Positions 49,122 through 58,030 are shown, numbered from the stretch's first letter. The stretch is DNA of 64,000 nt from Myxococcales bacterium (GCA_004193285.1 SECP01000012.1:62001-126000), one strand, 5' to 3'. Numbers and translations: made by a program. Notes: generated from the letters alone by a model not told the origin.

Positions 49122-50023
49122 GCAAGGAGGCTCCGCGAAGGGCTCTCGTGACTGGCGCCACCGGCTTCATCGGTCGTGCGCTCGTACCAGCGCTACTGGC
49201 GCGCGGCTTTCATGTCTCGGCCGCGAGCCGTCGGCCGCGCGCTTCAGCCGACCCTTTGGGAGTGGATTGGCGCGTGTGCGATCTCCTGCAACCGGCGTCG
49301 CTCCAGAGCGCACTGGCCGGCGCGAGCGTCGCCTTTTACTTGGTGCACAGTATGGGCACCGGTAGCTCGAGCTTCCGCGAGCTGGAGCGCCGCGCCGCGC
49401 TCGCCTTCGCCTCCGCGGCCGCGAGCGCAGGGGTAGAGCGGATCGTTTACCTCGGCGGGCCCGCTCCTCCGCACGAGCCCTCGGAGCACCTGCGAAGCCG
49501 CCTCGAGGTCGGGGAGATTTTGCGCTCCGGCTCCGTGAAGGCGGTAGAGCTGCGGGCATCGATGGTCATCGGGCCCGGCAGTGCATCCTGGCAAATCGTG
49601 AGAGATCTGGCGGTGCGGCTCCCCGTCATGGTGCTGCCCCGGTGGCTCGGCTCGCGGACTCGCCCTGTCGCGCTGGAAGACGTCATCCATGCGCTGATCG
49701 CCGCCGCCGGGCTGCCGATCGAGGGCAGTGAGTGGTTCGACGTCCCGGGGCCGGAAACGCTGAGCGGTCAGCAGATCTTGGAGCGTATCGCGGCGCTGCG
49801 AGGGCGGCGCTTCTTGGCCCTCAAGGTGCCTTTTCTCACTCCGCGGCTGTCTGCCCTGTGGCTGCGGCTCATCACTCGCACGGACTTTGCGGTGGCGCGA
49901 GAGCTCGTGCTCGGGCTCCAAGAAGATCTACTTCCCAAAGACGACCGCTTTTGGGAGCTCCTGGGTCGGCCCGAGTTGACGTCGTTCGACGACGCGGCCC
50001 GCCGGGCGTTGGCGGCCGAGTGA
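49118..50023 (+). CDS. NAD(P)-binding SDR-like protein (atypical, TMR/UPF-type)
   Basis: 301 residues from GTG 49118, overlapping the previous stop by four bases; this start puts the dinucleotide motif V-T-G-A-T-G-F-I-G-R-A at the N-terminus. Residues include H-S-M-G-T-G near 75, Y-L-G-G-P near 110 and R-A-S-M-V-I-G-P-G near 150, as in the large NAD(P)H-binding family with a Rossmann core; a Y-x-x-x-K catalytic pair is not obvious. CarH/LitR-linked operons in other bacteria often carry related SDR proteins. Stop overlaps the next gene by four bases. Confidence 0.85.
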   Translation: MSKEAPRRALVTGATGFIGRALVPALLARGFHVSAASRRPRASADPLGVDWRVCDLLQPASLQSALAGASVAFYLVHSMGTGSSSFRELERRAALAFASAAASAGVERIVYLGGPAPPHEPSEHLRSRLEVGEILRSGSVKAVELRASMVIGPGSASWQIVRDLAVRLPVMVLPRWLGSRTRPVALEDVIHALIAAAGLPIEGSEWFDVPGPETLSGQQILERIAALRGRRFLALKVPFLTPRLSALWLRLITRTDFAVARELVLGLQEDLLPKDDRFWELLGRPELTSFDDAARRALAAE

Positions 50024-50673
50024 GCCTTCGGCCTCGTCGCTTGCTCGGCCTCGCCCTCTTGGCCTGGCTCGCCTGCTTCCAGGTCCTGCGGACGATGGGC
50101 ACTTGGACTCCTTTCGCGTTCATCGGAGTGGGCCTCGCCGCGCTCGGGGTGTACTCGCGAGCGGTGCCGCGAGCGTCGCTGCGCCCTTCTCTCGCCTCCT
50201 GCAGCTTGGGCGTGCTCGGTGGCGCCGGCATGGTGCTGCTCACTCACGTCATCTACGGCTGGGTGGTCGCGCTCGCGCCCGCGGTAGGGGTGGCGACCCA
50301 GCAGCTGCTCCAGCGCCTGGATTTGGGCGGCTTTCCTGCGGCTTCTCGGGCCACCCTCATCTGCGTGATCGCCAGCTGCGAAGAGATCCTGTTCCGCGGC
50401 CTGCTACCGCAAGGCTCCGCTCCACCGGTCGCCGGCCTGCGTCGGCCCCAGCCCCGTGAGCTCTCGCGGGTCGCCATCTTCACCGCCGCCTACGCGCTCA
50501 CCACCGCGCCACTACAAAGCAGCCTCCTCATGCTGTGCGCGTTGGTCTGTGGCAGCGTGTGGGCGCTCATGCGCGTCGCGACCGGCTCCCTCGTGGTGCC
50601 CATTTTGGCCCACGCCATTTGGGACCTCGGCGTCCTCTTGATCTGGCCGCTGCCTGCCGGGCCGACCGGTTGA
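50020..50673 (+). CDS. CPBP-family intramembrane metalloprotease
   Basis: 217 residues from GTG 50020, again a four-base overlap (GTGA). About six membrane helices. The CPBP/Abi catalytic motifs are present: E-E-I-L-F-R-G near 122 (motif 1) and H-A-I-W-D-L-G near 202 (motif 4). These proteases cut membrane-bound substrates, including CAAX-type processing in eukaryotes and bacteriocin self-immunity in bacteria. In this operon it may process an envelope protein under the same control as the SDR gene. Confidence 0.88.
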   Translation: MSLRPRRLLGLALLAWLACFQVLRTMGTWTPFAFIGVGLAALGVYSRAVPRASLRPSLASCSLGVLGGAGMVLLTHVIYGWVVALAPAVGVATQQLLQRLDLGGFPAASRATLICVIASCEEILFRGLLPQGSAPPVAGLRRPQPRELSRVAIFTAAYALTTAPLQSSLLMLCALVCGSVWALMRVATGSLVVPILAHAIWDLGVLLIWPLPAGPTG

Positions 50674-50725
50674 CACCCATGGCCCCAGACCGAATAGCTA
50701 CGACCAAAAGCGAAGCGCCCTTCCC

Positions 50726-52045
50726 ATGAAGAACCTGCCCAAAGACGCGTGGAGTCGCTCGAAAGCAGTGATGGGTTTGGTTGCGGGGCTGTCCGGGCAA
50801 GAGCTGCGGCATCGGCTGCGTTCGGGCCTCAGCGGCACCGCAGAAAAGCTACGCGCGTCCGAGCTCACGGCGCGAGTCGAGCAAGCTCGCCTGATGGTGG
50901 AGAGCCTCGGCCGGCTCAAAGGCGCGCTCATGAAGGCGGGGCAGCTCCTGTCCATCGACGCGAGCGACATCTTGCCGCCAGAAGCGATGGCCGTCCTCGC
51001 ATCGCTGCAAGGCGGCGCGGAGCCGGTGGAGCTGGAGTCGCTGCGCGTCGTGTTGGTGGAAGAGCTGGGCGAAAACTGGGAGCAGGCGTTCGACCGCTTC
51101 GATCACGAGGCCGCTGCGTCCGCCAGCATTGGTCAGGTGCACCGCGCGGTGTACCGAGGAGCGCCGGTTGCGGTCAAAGTGCAGTACCCCGGCGTCCGCG
51201 AGAGCATCGACAGTGACCTCGGCGTGCTGGAGAAGCTCGGCTCGGGGTGGGCCGCCGTCTCGCGCCGTGACATCGACCTGAGCGGCGTTTTCGAAGAGCT
51301 GCGCGCTTTGCTGCACCGCGAGGCGGACTACCGTCACGAGGTCGCGAGTCAGCTCGAGTTCGAACGGCTGCTCACCGGCGATGCGCGCTTCGTGGTGCCC
51401 CGCTCCGTCCAGGAGCTTTCCACGACCCGCGTGCACACGATGTCTTGGGAGCAGGGCGAGGCGCTTGGGGCTTGGTTGCAGCGCGCGGACGCCCGCGCCG
51501 ACCGTTCGTGGTTGGCGAAGGCGCTGCTGGACCTGTATTGCTCGGAGTTCTTCCGCTGGGGGCTCGTTCAAACCGACCCGAATTTCGGAAACTTCCTCGT
51601 TCGTGAGCCCGAGCGCCAGCTCGTGCTGTTGGATTTCGGGGCGACCCTCGAGTTCGACGAGGCGTTCCGGCGAAGCTACGTGCAGCTCCTGCGCGCCGTT
51701 GGCGAAGGTGACGACGCTCGCATCGCCGAAGAGGGCGTGGCGTTCGGTTTGATCGACGCGCGCGAGTCGGCGGATACGCGCGCGCTGTTCGCTCGGTTCC
51801 TCAAGACCGCGGTCGAGCCGTTCGACGCGTCGCTACAGCCGTTCGCGTTCAAAGACGCGGGCTACGCGGAGCGAACGAGCCAGGTCTCGCGGCAGTTCAT
51901 CCGCAGCTTGCGATTTTCGCCGCCGCCACGCCGGCTCCTCTTCCTCCATCGCAAGCTGGGCGGCATCTTCCAGCTCCTCAAGCGTCTGGACGTCCAGCTG
52001 GATCTGCGACCCTACTGGGAGCAGATGGTCGAGGGCCCGAGCTGA
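50726..52045 (+). CDS. ABC1/UbiB-family atypical kinase
   Basis: 439 residues from ATG 50726, 52 bases after the CPBP stop. Family signatures: K-x-G-Q in M-K-A-G-Q-L-L-S near 72, A-A-A-S-A-S-I-G-Q-V-H-R near 132, V-A-V-K-V-Q-Y-P-G near 150, Q-T-D-P-N-F-G-N-F near 283 and L-D-F-G-A near 303. UbiB/ABC1 proteins are ATPases or kinases needed for isoprenoid quinone metabolism and lipid extraction. It may be co-transcribed with the preceding genes. A strong hairpin at 52051-52068 ends the unit. Confidence 0.92.
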   Translation: MKNLPKDAWSRSKAVMGLVAGLSGQELRHRLRSGLSGTAEKLRASELTARVEQARLMVESLGRLKGALMKAGQLLSIDASDILPPEAMAVLASLQGGAEPVELESLRVVLVEELGENWEQAFDRFDHEAAASASIGQVHRAVYRGAPVAVKVQYPGVRESIDSDLGVLEKLGSGWAAVSRRDIDLSGVFEELRALLHREADYRHEVASQLEFERLLTGDARFVVPRSVQELSTTRVHTMSWEQGEALGAWLQRADARADRSWLAKALLDLYCSEFFRWGLVQTDPNFGNFLVREPERQLVLLDFGATLEFDEAFRRSYVQLLRAVGEGDDARIAEEGVAFGLIDARESADTRALFARFLKTAVEPFDASLQPFAFKDAGYAERTSQVSRQFIRSLRFSPPPRRLLFLHRKLGGIFQLLKRLDVQLDLRPYWEQMVEGPS

Positions 52046-52050
52046 CTCGA

Positions 52051-52068
52051 GCGGCGGGCCCGCGCCGC
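52051..52068. terminator. Bidirectional terminator hairpin
   Basis: GCGGCG-GGCCCG-CGCCGC is a perfect 6-bp stem, with an inner GGGCCC, in the 28-base gap between the convergent stops at 52045 and 52074. Confidence 0.5.
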
Positions 52069-52073
52069 GCCCG

Positions 52074-53279
52074 CTACGCCTTGGCGGTGCGAGCGCCGCT
52101 CAGCCGCTCCGGCAAGTCGTAGCGCGCGGGCACGCCGCCGAGCCCTTGCTTCACGGTGAAGTCCCAGTAGCGCGTGCCGAGGTGGTGGACCCAATCATTC
52201 AGGCGCGGCACGCCTTTGCGCGCGCTCTCCAACAGACGAAGCGCGGTGCGCACGCCGAGCGCCCAATGCCGATGCGCGTCCCGCTCCAGCCCGAGCCCGT
52301 CCGCCAGCTCGTCGCCGATGAGGCTGCGGCACAAGCCGCGAGAGATCGCGACTTGGTGCTCGGCGCGCCGCTTTTCGCTCGCGGTCTTGGCTAGGCGCAG
52401 CGGGCCCTCCAAGAGCGCGCTCACCAGCTCGCGCGAGTCGTCGTCCGGCGCGCCTTGGGTGAGGAGGATGAACTTCGAGAGCCTCGTCGCTTCCGCGTGA
52501 GTAGCTGGCAAAAGCTCCGGCTCGACGCCCATGAGCTCACCCACCCACCGGAAAAGGTGCTGGTAATCGTCGGCCTCGTCCGGCTCCACCTGGACTCCCA
52601 GCAGCCGAATACCGTCGATGAAGACGTTGGAAAACAGCAGGATCGTCGCCAGCATATCGTGCTGGTTGATGGGCTCCGACCAGTCCGCGTGGGACCAGCG
52701 CCCGGTGCCGAGCACGAGCCTCCTCACCTCCGCATGCATCAGCCGCACCTTCAGGACCAGCTGCCAGCCGAGCGCCCCCGGCCGCAAGCCGTCTACCGCC
52801 GTCACGGCCGTGACGAACTTGCCGGTCTCGGCGAGCCGGCGGTCCGCCTTTTGTTTCAACCTTCCGGAGAACGCCAGGGGCTTGTTGCCCGCGGGCGCTG
52901 CGTAGCCGTAGACGAGCGAACGCAGGCCGAGGGTGAGGCCGCCGAGGAGCCCCGGTCGCACGAACACGTCGTGGGCGCGCGCGAGCCTTGTCCAGTCCAC
53001 CCAGGGCGGCACTTGCTGGGCGGCCAGGCAGAAGTCGCGGAGCGCTGCTGGCGCCTGTTCGAGATCTCCCTCGAGAGCGGCCTCGATGAGCGCTCGACGT
53101 TCCGGGGCGGGAGTCTCCGCCAGGCTCGCGACCACCGCATCTGCCAGCGGATCCTTGCGGTCCAAGTAAGGCACGAGCCGCTCACCCAAATCCTCGAAGC
53201 GCTCCTGAGCCTCGGCCACTCGGTGCACCCTGCGTGGCCAAACGAAACCGGCTTGCACCATGAAGCAGCAGTTTCGCAC
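52074..53279 (-). CDS. DUF2236 (MpaB/latex-clearing-protein-like) oxygenase family protein
   Basis: 401 residues (an ATG at 53261 would remove six residues). Features of the family: W-V-D-W near 95, G-L-T-L-G-L-R-S-L-V-Y-G near 110, R-L-K-Q-K-A-D-R-R-L-A-E-T-G-K-F-V near 145 with the Arg/Thr pair of Lcp, and M-H-A-E-V-R-R and N-Q-H-D-M-L-A-T for haem-region His residues. Lcp cleaves polyisoprene oxidatively with haem b; MpaB cleaves a polyprenyl chain in fungi. The substrate here is unknown. It faces the UbiB-family gene convergently. Confidence 0.85.
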   Translation of the reverse strand: MRNCCFMVQAGFVWPRRVHRVAEAQERFEDLGERLVPYLDRKDPLADAVVASLAETPAPERRALIEAALEGDLEQAPAALRDFCLAAQQVPPWVDWTRLARAHDVFVRPGLLGGLTLGLRSLVYGYAAPAGNKPLAFSGRLKQKADRRLAETGKFVTAVTAVDGLRPGALGWQLVLKVRLMHAEVRRLVLGTGRWSHADWSEPINQHDMLATILLFSNVFIDGIRLLGVQVEPDEADDYQHLFRWVGELMGVEPELLPATHAEATRLSKFILLTQGAPDDDSRELVSALLEGPLRLAKTASEKRRAEHQVAISRGLCRSLIGDELADGLGLERDAHRHWALGVRTALRLLESARKGVPRLNDWVHHLGTRYWDFTVKQGLGGVPARYDLPERLSGARTAKA

Positions 53280-53341
53280 GGGCGGCGTCGGGTGCCAGCA
53301 GCCTGCTGCGATGAGTCAAGACGCCGCGCCGTGGCGCTTCG

Positions 53342-54841
53342 TCACCACACGAGGTGACAGCCGGGTGAAGCCGCGCACTCCTCGACCGAGAGCTCCGGGC
53401 AAGGACGGTTCGGGATTCCGCCGCAGATTGGCTCGTCGAAAACGTCGCATTCGAGCATCGTGCAGACTGCAGGATCCGTCTGCGAACCGCAGGTCGTCGT
53501 GCCGACGCAGCTGCTGCCGCTCCAGGTGCAGCCGGCGGCTTTCGAGCAAGCGGCGGCGCCGATCAGGCGCTCGCACGGAGGCGCATCGATGCCGCTCCAG
53601 CCGTCCGGAACCTCGCACGTCCGCATCGAGCAACCTGGCACGTCGCACTCCGGAGCCGTGAGCTCATGGCAGAACCTGGGCTCGCCGCCGCAGCGCGCCT
53701 CGGGAGGCCCCCAGCTGCAACCGGGCGTCGCTTCACAGTAGCCGTAATCGCACCGCTCGCTCGCCGTCCCCCAGCATCCGCCGGGCACCCACTCGCAGCC
53801 TTCGGAGTAGCTACAGGTTTCGCTCACGAGGCCTGGGCAATCGTGTTCGGTCGGCCCAACCACCACGCAGCGCCCCGGCTGGCAGTCTCCGCTGCCTTCG
53901 CACTGGTCAGGCGCGCGCTCCGCGCACGGCTGCGGCGTGCCGACGCAGCTGCGCCGGCGCAGCTTGTAGGCGACTTTGGGCTCACCCTCGACCTCCCCGC
54001 CGCCGGCCCACATCGTGTCGCCCTCCACGCAGAAAGGCGTGGCTATCGAGCCGAACGGCAGCGAGTCCGAGCCTGGCTGCCAGGGAGGGCCTCCTCCGCC
54101 GTAGACCCCGAGCTCTCCGGAGCACTCGCAGTCGCCGCAATCGCTCGCCGCACAAGCGAGCGGCCGAGAGCCCATGAAGAAAGTGGGCGATACGTAGTAC
54201 TCCGCATCGACGCAGCGCTGCACGCTCTCGATGCCGAGGCACGTCAGGGGTACCTGCGCGCGCACCTGCAAGCTGGAGGTGCTGAGCACGGTGACGGGCT
54301 CGTCCTCGACGATGCGAATGACGAGGCCTTGAGAGGAGGAGCTCCCGCTGACGGTAGCGCCCGCGCACCCCGCCGGCTCCGCTCCCGGAAAGCAGGTCTG
54401 CTCCAGCACCCAGATGCCGCGAGCGTCCCCGCCGCAAGGCTCGAAGCAGGTGCCCCGCGAAGGTCGGCAATCGCCGGCGGGCGGGCACGAGCATTGGCCG
54501 CTCTGCGACGCTTCCGCGCCCTGACATTGCACCACGCCGGGCAAGTCCTCGCAGTTACAGGGTGCGCCGTCGACGCACGCGGGGGGCTCGCCGCCGGCGC
54601 CGGCGGTCGACTCGCCACCGCCGGTGGAGGTGGAGCCGCCCGTGGGTCCGAGTGAGCCGGAGCCAGCCGGGAACGGGCCGCCCGCATCGGTGCCCCCGCT
54701 TGCTGGCGGCGATGCGGCGCCTCCCTCGCCGTTCCCCTCGTCGACCGGAGCACGCTTCGTGTTGCCGCAGGCAAGCGCCGTGCAGGCCAGCAGCACGCCG
54801 AGGACAACGCCGCGTGCTCGTGGTCCCGTAAATTCTCCCAT
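53342..54841 (-). CDS. Cys-rich secreted lipoprotein
   Basis: 499 residues from ATG 54841; signal ends T-A-L-A-C. A Gly/Ser linker reaches about 80. The rest has about fifty cysteines in irregular spacings, for example C-E-D-L-P-G-V-V-Q-C-Q-G, C-S-C-P, G-C-E-W-V-P-G-G-C-W and A-P-E-C-D-V-P-G-C-S, forming repeats of E-x-C-x-x-x-x-G-C-x-W in the second half (about 330-480). Disulfide-rich, surface-exposed and of unknown role. It is monocistronic. Confidence 0.78.
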   Translation of the reverse strand: MGEFTGPRARGVVLGVLLACTALACGNTKRAPVDEGNGEGGAASPPASGGTDAGGPFPAGSGSLGPTGGSTSTGGGESTAGAGGEPPACVDGAPCNCEDLPGVVQCQGAEASQSGQCSCPPAGDCRPSRGTCFEPCGGDARGIWVLEQTCFPGAEPAGCAGATVSGSSSSQGLVIRIVEDEPVTVLSTSSLQVRAQVPLTCLGIESVQRCVDAEYYVSPTFFMGSRPLACAASDCGDCECSGELGVYGGGGPPWQPGSDSLPFGSIATPFCVEGDTMWAGGGEVEGEPKVAYKLRRRSCVGTPQPCAERAPDQCEGSGDCQPGRCVVVGPTEHDCPGLVSETCSYSEGCEWVPGGCWGTASERCDYGYCEATPGCSWGPPEARCGGEPRFCHELTAPECDVPGCSMRTCEVPDGWSGIDAPPCERLIGAAACSKAAGCTWSGSSCVGTTTCGSQTDPAVCTMLECDVFDEPICGGIPNRPCPELSVEECAASPGCHLVW

Positions 54842-54940
54842 GCAGCGATGGAGACTAGCAGCTGGCTCCTAGCGCTTCGCATTGCCACTCGGCGCATCCA
54901 AGTGCCTGCGCGTATTTTGCAACGCGAGCCGTTTACTGCG

Positions 54941-55786
54941 CTAGCGCTGCCGGGAGGGCACCCACGCGGTCGTGCGCCCGCCCACTTCTTCTCGCACGAT
55001 GGGTTGTCCGGCGATTTTTTGTGAGCCTCGGCTGCCGCCCCACCGGTGCTCGAAGAGCCACGTCTTGGGGAATTTCTTGTGATCCGCGCTGACCTTCACC
55101 GCGCGGGCGAGCACGGAAACGATGGCGCGGCGGAGCGCCGCTACCTCCGCGGTGCTGAGCGAGCTTGCGACGCGCTGCGGAGCGATTCGAGATTGATACA
55201 GCACCTCGTCCGCCAGCCAATTGCCGATGCCAGCTAGCGCGCCCTGATCGAGCAGCACGGCTTTGATCGGAATCTTGCGGCGCGCAAACAGCGCGAGCAG
55301 CTCCTTGGCAGAAGGCAGAGCTTCGAAAGCATCCGGGCCCAAGCGCTTCACCCTCGGGTCTTGCTCCGCGCTGGGTCCGAGCCAGACCCGCCCCAAGCGA
55401 CGCGGATCGGTCAGCACGATGCCGCTCCCGGCGCGGGTAGCGAGGCCCAGCTTCAGAAATCGGGGGCGGCCGTGCTCGTCCTCGAATGGGGCGCTGCCGT
55501 GCCCGTGCAGGCGCGTGCCCTCGAGCCCCACTTCGCGCACCCAGCCGCTCATCCCCAGGTGAGCGAACACGGTGGGGCCCTCTCCGCTCAGGGTGAGCCA
55601 AAAGAATTTGCCGCGCCTACCGACGGCCTTCAGGGTGCGGCCGAGCAGCGCGCTTTCGATGGCCTTCGGCTTGGCCGCCCCGAACACGATCGAATCGGCC
55701 GCGACCTCCACGTGGGCGATTTTCTTCCCTTCGAGGGCGTGGCGTATCGTTCGACAAACCGTCTCGACCTCGGGCAGCTCCGGCAC
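54941..55786 (-). CDS. MutM/Fpg-family DNA glycosylase, zincless
   Basis: 281 residues. The catalytic N-terminus P-E-L-P-E-V-E-T (Pro2 nucleophile, Glu3) is intact, as is the helix-two-turn-helix region (L-L-D-Q-G-A-L-A-G-I-G-N-W-L-A-D-E). In the C-terminal finger the four zinc cysteines of Fpg are absent: V-G-G-R-T-T-A-W-V-P-S-R-Q stands where GR-T-x-x-C-P-x-C-Q would be. The protein therefore probably uses a zincless finger, as in some plant and eukaryotic Fpg/Nei proteins, while keeping the Arg that inserts into DNA. It excises oxidised purines, or a narrower set of lesions. Confidence 0.88.
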   Translation of the reverse strand: MPELPEVETVCRTIRHALEGKKIAHVEVAADSIVFGAAKPKAIESALLGRTLKAVGRRGKFFWLTLSGEGPTVFAHLGMSGWVREVGLEGTRLHGHGSAPFEDEHGRPRFLKLGLATRAGSGIVLTDPRRLGRVWLGPSAEQDPRVKRLGPDAFEALPSAKELLALFARRKIPIKAVLLDQGALAGIGNWLADEVLYQSRIAPQRVASSLSTAEVAALRRAIVSVLARAVKVSADHKKFPKTWLFEHRWGGSRGSQKIAGQPIVREEVGGRTTAWVPSRQR

Positions 55787-55923
55787 GACGGGAGTGTAGC
55801 CTCGCCGGTCGCGGAAGCCTGGGTCGCGGTGCGCGGCGTCATCCCGAGTGAAGCGAGGGCGGATACTTTTCGCGTCACGTGGGGGGCAGATTTGACCGCT
55901 GCGCGCGCGCAGCCGGAGGGCGT

Positions 55924-57072
55924 ATGACTCGAGCCGCCATGCGACGAGCCATGACCTTGGGACCAGCGGTTACGTTTTCTCTCGGTTGGGTCGCCGCCCT
56001 GCTGCTTTCGCTGGGGGCAGCCTGCAGCGGTGGTGACGGCGGCCTCGCAGGCTCGGGCAATCCCGGCGGCGCTGCGGCGTCCGGCGGGGCGGGGCAGACG
56101 CCCATTGGTGGCACGCCGAGCGCCGGTACCTCCACGACCGGGGGAGCGTCCGTCGCGGGCACGTCGGCCGGCGGCTCGGCTTCAGGCGGTACGGGCGTTA
56201 CGGGTGGTGGGGGCGGTACGGCCAGCGTGGCGGGGAGCGCAGCGGGCGGCGCAGCATCAGGAGGCGGAGGCGGAGTCAGCTCGGCCGGCAGCGGAGGCGT
56301 CGGCACCAGCGGCGCCGGCGGCGCCAGCTCCGGCAGCCCCGGCTGTGGCTCGGCATCCCCGCTCAAGAGCGGCAACTTCAGCGAGATGATCAACGGTACG
56401 GAGCGCAAGTACGTGTTGGACGTGCCGGCGAGCTACGACAAAAACCAAAAGTACCGCTTGGTGTTCGTGTGGCATCCGCTTGGTGGCTCCGCGAGCCAGG
56501 TGGTGAGCGGCGGCTACAACGGGCTGAAGCCGCTCTCGCAAGGAAGCACGATCTTCGTGGCCGCAGACGGCTTGACCGGCATGAATGGCGAGGCGAGCGG
56601 CCCCGGTTGGTGGAACGCGGATAACGGAGACATGAAGCTGGTCAAGGCTATCTTGGACAAGCTGAACGCTGGCTTGTGCATCGACCCGCAGCGCATCTTT
56701 TCCACCGGCTTCAGTTTCGGAGGAATGATGTCGTACACCCTCGGCTACGAGTTCGACGTGTTCCGCGCGATCGCGCCGTGCTCGGGGGATCTGCAGGTCA
56801 TACCCCACGAGGAAACGTACGACGCGCCGCTGCCCATCATGGCCTTTCATGGCGACAAGGACGACTTCGTGACCACCGCGCGGGGACGAGCAGCCCGCGA
56901 CAAATACCTGGCCCGCAACAAGTGCGGCGGCGCGACCATGCCCGCGGCTCCCAGCCCCTGCGTCGAGTACCAAGGCTGCTCAGCGCCCACGTTTTGGTGC
57001 GAATTTCCGGGCGGGCACAACACCTGGTCCGAGCAACCGGCCGCGATCTGGAAGTTCTTTTCGCAGTTCTGA
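55924..57072 (+). CDS. Secreted PHB-depolymerase/feruloyl-esterase-like lipoprotein
   Basis: 382 residues from ATG 55924 with GGAGGG close upstream. Signal ends L-G-A-A-C. A Gly/Ser/Ala linker runs to about 145. The alpha/beta-hydrolase domain (LpqC/CE1 type) follows: F-V-W-H-P-L-G-G oxyanion loop, T-G-F-S-F-G-G-M-M with nucleophile Ser264, A-F-H-G-D-K-D-D acid residue and G-G-H-N-T-W-S His. Cys pairs suggest disulfides. It should hydrolyse polyester or cinnamate esters outside the cell. It is convergent with its nucleophile-less paralogue, 7 bases apart. Confidence 0.88.
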   Translation: MTRAAMRRAMTLGPAVTFSLGWVAALLLSLGAACSGGDGGLAGSGNPGGAAASGGAGQTPIGGTPSAGTSTTGGASVAGTSAGGSASGGTGVTGGGGGTASVAGSAAGGAASGGGGGVSSAGSGGVGTSGAGGASSGSPGCGSASPLKSGNFSEMINGTERKYVLDVPASYDKNQKYRLVFVWHPLGGSASQVVSGGYNGLKPLSQGSTIFVAADGLTGMNGEASGPGWWNADNGDMKLVKAILDKLNAGLCIDPQRIFSTGFSFGGMMSYTLGYEFDVFRAIAPCSGDLQVIPHEETYDAPLPIMAFHGDKDDFVTTARGRAARDKYLARNKCGGATMPAAPSPCVEYQGCSAPTFWCEFPGGHNTWSEQPAAIWKFFSQF

Positions 57073-57079
57073 CCGCGCA

Positions 57080-58030
57080 TCAAAGCGCGTGGCTGCCGAG
57101 GATCGGCCACACCACGCTCGGCTCACTGTGCTGGTCCTCGCCCTCGCGCGTGCAGAGCACGACCTCGGCGCCGCCCGCACAGCCGGGATAGGTAGAGCAG
57201 CCGTTCGAGGGCGTCGGGCTCGGCTGGCTGCCACATCGGTCGAGCTCCGCCCACTTCTCGAACGTGGCGGTGGCTCCGAGGAACGTCAGGGGCATTCCCG
57301 GAACGAGTGAGGATACGCCGCCGGCGTAGGGGACGCGCGGATCGCCGGTGCTGCGGAAGGAGACGACCGTGACGGGCCGAGAGGGCAGGCAGTCCGCCAC
57401 GTTCTGTTCCAACAGGTCGAACGCGGCCGGCGCGACGCCCGCGAAGACGTCCGCCGCATGGCACGCGAGGTAATGGGCCATGCCGCCGCCGGTGAGGACG
57501 CCCACCGCGTAAATCCGCGTCGCGTCGATGCAAGCGATGCTCTGCACCTGGGCGACGACGGCGCGCGCGAACGCGACGTCATCCACGTCCGCCACGCAGC
57601 ACGGTCCGACGTTCCAGCCCGTTCCGGCGGGCCCGCGCAAACCATCCGGAAAAGCCATGACGACGCCTTCGCGATCGAGGGTCGCCGGATAGGGCGAGCT
57701 GCGACGCTCACTCTCGCCCGTCTCACCGAGCCCGTGAAAATCCAGCACCAGCGGCGCTCGGGTCGCCGGGTCGTAAGCGGGCGGAAGATGGAGCAAATAG
57801 CTTCGGCTCCGGCCGCCGACGCTCAAGGTTTGGCGCGAGTCGCCGCTCGGGGGGGAGGTGAGGGTGCAAGCAGGGCTGGCCGAGCTACCGCCACCACCAC
57901 TGGAGGTGCCTCCCGCCGTGGCGCCCGCGAGGCTCGAGTCTTGGGTGATCGGATAAAGGTCGACGCTCGAGCACGCGAGGACACTGCCCATCATGGCGAT
58001 GCGAGCTGGTGCTCGCCAAAGGCAAGTCAT
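57080..58030 (-). CDS. PHB-depolymerase-like lipoprotein lacking the nucleophile serine
   Basis: 316 residues from ATG 58030, which overlaps the stop of the upstream gene (ATGA). The frame is open far upstream but that part is antisense shadow. Signal ends V-L-A-C-S. It has the family features F-H-G-L-G-E-T-G, S-T-G-D-P-R-V-P-Y for the acid, and G-E-D-Q-H-S-E for the His. The elbow reads V-G-V-L-T-G-G-G-M where relatives have G-x-S-x-G-G-M: Leu179 and Thr180 replace the Ser region. It is thus probably not a standard esterase; it may bind polymer or substrate. It is last in the sigma factor operon. Confidence 0.82.
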   Translation of the reverse strand: MTCLWRAPARIAMMGSVLACSSVDLYPITQDSSLAGATAGGTSSGGGGSSASPACTLTSPPSGDSRQTLSVGGRSRSYLLHLPPAYDPATRAPLVLDFHGLGETGESERRSSPYPATLDREGVVMAFPDGLRGPAGTGWNVGPCCVADVDDVAFARAVVAQVQSIACIDATRIYAVGVLTGGGMAHYLACHAADVFAGVAPAAFDLLEQNVADCLPSRPVTVVSFRSTGDPRVPYAGGVSSLVPGMPLTFLGATATFEKWAELDRCGSQPSPTPSNGCSTYPGCAGGAEVVLCTREGEDQHSEPSVVWPILGSHAL

